A stretch of 25,764 nucleotides of DNA from NCBI GenBank assembly GCA_015222065.1, contig JADFUQ010000230.1:1-25764 (forward strand), given 5' to 3'. The notes under the pieces are model-generated. The model was not told the DNA's origin. It made no database searches and saw only the letters and a program-made list of their open reading frames with translations. The position numbers were made by a program, and so were the translations under genes. Source of the DNA: Bacteroidota bacterium (GTDB taxonomy: Bacteria; Bacteroidota; Bacteroidia; Bacteroidales; VadinHA17). Below, piece by piece: positions 24,322 to 25,764 of the stretch (positions are counted from its first letter, which is position 1; the number at the start of each line of letters is the position of its first letter).

Positions 24322-24498
24322 TAGTTAAAGTAAATTAAAGTTAAGTAAGGTGAGTAAGGAGAAGAAAAGGCAAAAAGCAAAAGTGAAGAGAGAAGAGTAA
24401 GGGGCGAAAAGGCGTGAACTCGTAACTCGTAACCCGTAACTCGTAACATTTTGGGCATTTTAGACATTTTGAATCTTAAACACTGAATAGTTACAAAG
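24322..24498 (+). repeat. Purine-rich tract plus ACTCGTAAC repeat element (copy C) and box
   Basis: After the stop come AGTTAAAGTAAATTAAAG and GTGAGTAAGGAGAAGAAAAGG words, purine-rich on the coding strand. Then four units AACTCGTAACTCGTAACCCG-TAACTCGTAAC (24418-24448), ATTTTGGGCATTTTAG, and the box ACTGAATAGTTACAAAG (24482-24498), 7 bases before the aroF ATG. Copies A and B have the same repeat array. It splits the apparent operon into pheA-aminotransferase and aroF, without a terminator hairpin. Confidence 0.72.
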
Positions 24499-24505
24499 AA
24501 ATAAT

Positions 24506-25612
24506 ATGATGGAAATAAAATTGAAACTTGAGAAATTAGACTGTATGGATACTAAGAAAGAGAGACCTTTTCTGGTTTCAGGACCGTGCAGCGCAGAGAG
24601 TGAAAAACAGGTTATTGAAACGGCAGTAGAACTTGCCAGGCATGGAGTTCAGGTTTACCGGGCAGGTATCTGGAAACCCAGAACACGACCTGATTCTTTT
24701 GAAGGAAGGGGAACAGTAGCTCTTCCATGGCTCAGAAGAGTAAAAGAAGAAACAGGAATGCTTACGACAACAGAAGTGGCAAATATTCTCCATGTTAAAA
24801 TGGCTTTGGATGCGGGAATTGATATTTTATGGATTGGAGCCAGAACAACTGCAAATCCATTTGCTGTGCAGGAAATTGCAGATGCTATTAGGGGTTCAAA
24901 TATTCCGGTTTTTATTAAAAATCCGATCAATCCTGATATTGGTCTATGGATTGGAGCTATTGAACGAATTAATAAAGCAGGAATAAAAAAGATAATTGCT
25001 ATACATCGTGGATTTTCAACCTTTCAGGAAACAAAATTCAGAAATACTCCACACTGGGAAATTCCTATTGAACTTAAAAGAAGAATACCTGAGCTTCCTC
25101 TTATTAACGATCCGAGTCATATTTGTGGAAGACGTGACCTTTTGCAGGATGTGTCCCAGAAAGCAATGGATCTGGATTTTGACGGTTTGTTTATTGAATC
25201 TCATATCGATCCGGATAAGGCGTTAAGCGATAGCAATCAACAAATAACTCCGGAAGCTTTGGGTGAGCTTATTAATTCACTTGTAATCAGGAAACCGGAA
25301 ATAAATGGTAACGGATTGAATGATATTCTTGAATCATTAAGAGTTGAAATTGACGGGTTTGACAAGTCCCTGATTGATATATTGCAGAACCGGATGGAAA
25401 TATCTGAACAGATTGGCAGATTTAAGAAATCGAAAAATGTGACAATTCTCCAAACTAAAAGGTGGTCAGAGATTGTGGATGATCGTATAAAGACAGGTGC
25501 GGCAAAAGGACTTAGCCAGAACTTTATCATGAAGATTTATACAGCGATTCATGAAGAGTCAATTAACTGGCAGAATGCTGTAATGAGGTCAAATGGGAAA
25601 TCGAAAAAATGA
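24506..25612 (+). CDS. aroF: Bifunctional DAHP synthase-chorismate mutase
   Basis: Catalyses the first step of the shikimate pathway (PEP + erythrose 4-phosphate to DAHP) and the chorismate-to-prephenate branch. Residues about 20-262 are a type I-beta DAHP synthase: SGPCSAES (C28), KPRTRPDSFEGRG, IGARTTANPF, IKNPINPD, IAIHRGFST (H167), DPSHICGRRD and FIESHIDPDKALSD (E230). Residues about 275-355 are an AroQ-type chorismate mutase: LRVEIDGFDKSLIDILQNRM and then IGRFKKSKN, ending in IHEESINWQ. This C-terminal fusion is known from Bacteroidota, where the mutase lets prephenate control DAHP synthase. Start is ATG ATG at 24506; with pheA and the aminotransferase it supplies a nearly full Phe/Tyr route. 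Confidence 0.95.
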   Translation: MMEIKLKLEKLDCMDTKKERPFLVSGPCSAESEKQVIETAVELARHGVQVYRAGIWKPRTRPDSFEGRGTVALPWLRRVKEETGMLTTTEVANILHVKMALDAGIDILWIGARTTANPFAVQEIADAIRGSNIPVFIKNPINPDIGLWIGAIERINKAGIKKIIAIHRGFSTFQETKFRNTPHWEIPIELKRRIPELPLINDPSHICGRRDLLQDVSQKAMDLDFDGLFIESHIDPDKALSDSNQQITPEALGELINSLVIRKPEINGNGLNDILESLRVEIDGFDKSLIDILQNRMEISEQIGRFKKSKNVTILQTKRWSEIVDDRIKTGAAKGLSQNFIMKIYTAIHEESINWQNAVMRSNGKSKK

Positions 25613-25618
25613 AAAAAC

Positions 25619-25639
25619 ACTTTTCGGAGTGGGCACAAT
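25619..25639 (+). repeat. Short dispersed box (ACTTTTCGGA...), copy 2
   Basis: ACTTTTCGGAGTGGGCACAA plus T, 18 of 21 matches to the box at 21034-21054. It starts 7 bases after the aroF stop. Confidence 0.5.
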
Positions 25640-25704
25640 CTTCAAAGTTATTATCTTTAACCTGTTGATATTTTCAAGAAAGAAAAACAAAAAGACTTAA
25701 TTTC

Positions 25705-25749
25705 ACCCTGTGAAATAAATCGGAGATTTAGCTTGCTATTTCACAGGGT
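25705..25749. repeat. REP-like hairpin with perfect 13-bp arms (family 2, copy 2)
   Basis: ACCCTGTGAAATA (25705-25717) and TATTTCACAGGGT (25737-25749) are exact reverse complements, with a 19-base middle that contains AATCGGAGATT. It shares ACCCTGTGAAA with the hairpin at 20951-21001. No T-run follows, so a rho-independent terminator is unlikely, though it is placed beyond aroF near the window end. Confidence 0.75.
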
Positions 25750-25764
25750 AAATATCGAACAAGG

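Noticed and set aside
25609..25668. Short ORF of 19 codons overlapping the aroF stop (ATGA)
   Set aside because: It lies across the dispersed ACTTTTCGGA box and shows no resemblance to a known protein such as prephenate dehydrogenase.
1..25764. tRNA, rRNA, CRISPR or phage genes
   Set aside because: No cloverleaf, rRNA segment, regular spacer array or phage/transposase protein was recognised by reading both strands; a tRNAscan or Infernal run would be decisive.

Overview
The window is a chromosomal piece of an AT-rich Bacteroidota genome, most likely in or near Bacteroidales/Marinilabiliales. Supporting evidence: a type IX secretion (gliding-motility type) C-terminal domain protein, DUF6702- and DUF1761-type proteins, a Bacteroidota-style pyruvate kinase, a DAHP synthase fused to chorismate mutase, and promoters of the Bacteroidota form TTTG-N~19-TAnnTTTG. 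I see no rRNA, tRNA, CRISPR array, phage, transposase or integrase.

Layout. 1-165: AT-rich imperfect inverted repeat. 206-1642: pyruvate kinase (+). 1650-2323: XRE regulator plus small membrane protein (-), with a near-leaderless promoter. 2489-5146: ABC-2 exporter permease and ATPase, then a DUF1761 membrane protein (all -). 5335-10171: DUF6702 protein, an 875-aa secreted T9SS cargo protein and a secreted TPR protein (+). 10196-16958, all on -: a small exported papain-like protein, a PAS/GAF hybrid histidine kinase, a cysteine desulfurase-SelD fusion, and endonuclease III. 17153-21842, all on +: an exported VOC protein, a B12-binding-type radical SAM enzyme, a barrel-like envelope protein and a metallophosphoesterase. 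21997-25612: an aromatic amino acid operon (pheA, aminotransferase, DAHP synthase/chorismate mutase).

The most exciting part is the leader of the aromatic operon (21997-22321). Behind a good Bacteroidota promoter lie two complete leader-peptide attenuators in series. The first encodes a 17-residue peptide with 5 Tyr and 4 Phe, followed by a G+C hairpin with a T-run. The second encodes a 20-residue peptide with 6 Tyr, 2 Phe and 1 Trp, followed by another hairpin with T8. Each has an alternative (antiterminator) pairing that is mutually exclusive with its terminator. The peptides resemble each other (both start M-R-[N/K]-Y and end L-I-stop), which suggests duplication. The design fits control of shared-pathway genes by charging of Phe, Tyr and Trp tRNAs.

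The second theme is the intergenic DNA. Many spacers consist of recurring non-coding words with fixed orientation: purine-rich GTGAG/GAAGAG tracts directly 3' of genes on the coding strand, ACTCGTAAC-repeat elements leading to an ACTGA-N-TAGTTACAAA box before the next gene, and several families of REP-like hairpins, two of them present twice. These look like dispersed repeats of this lineage and may have roles in mRNA 3' ends or initiation.
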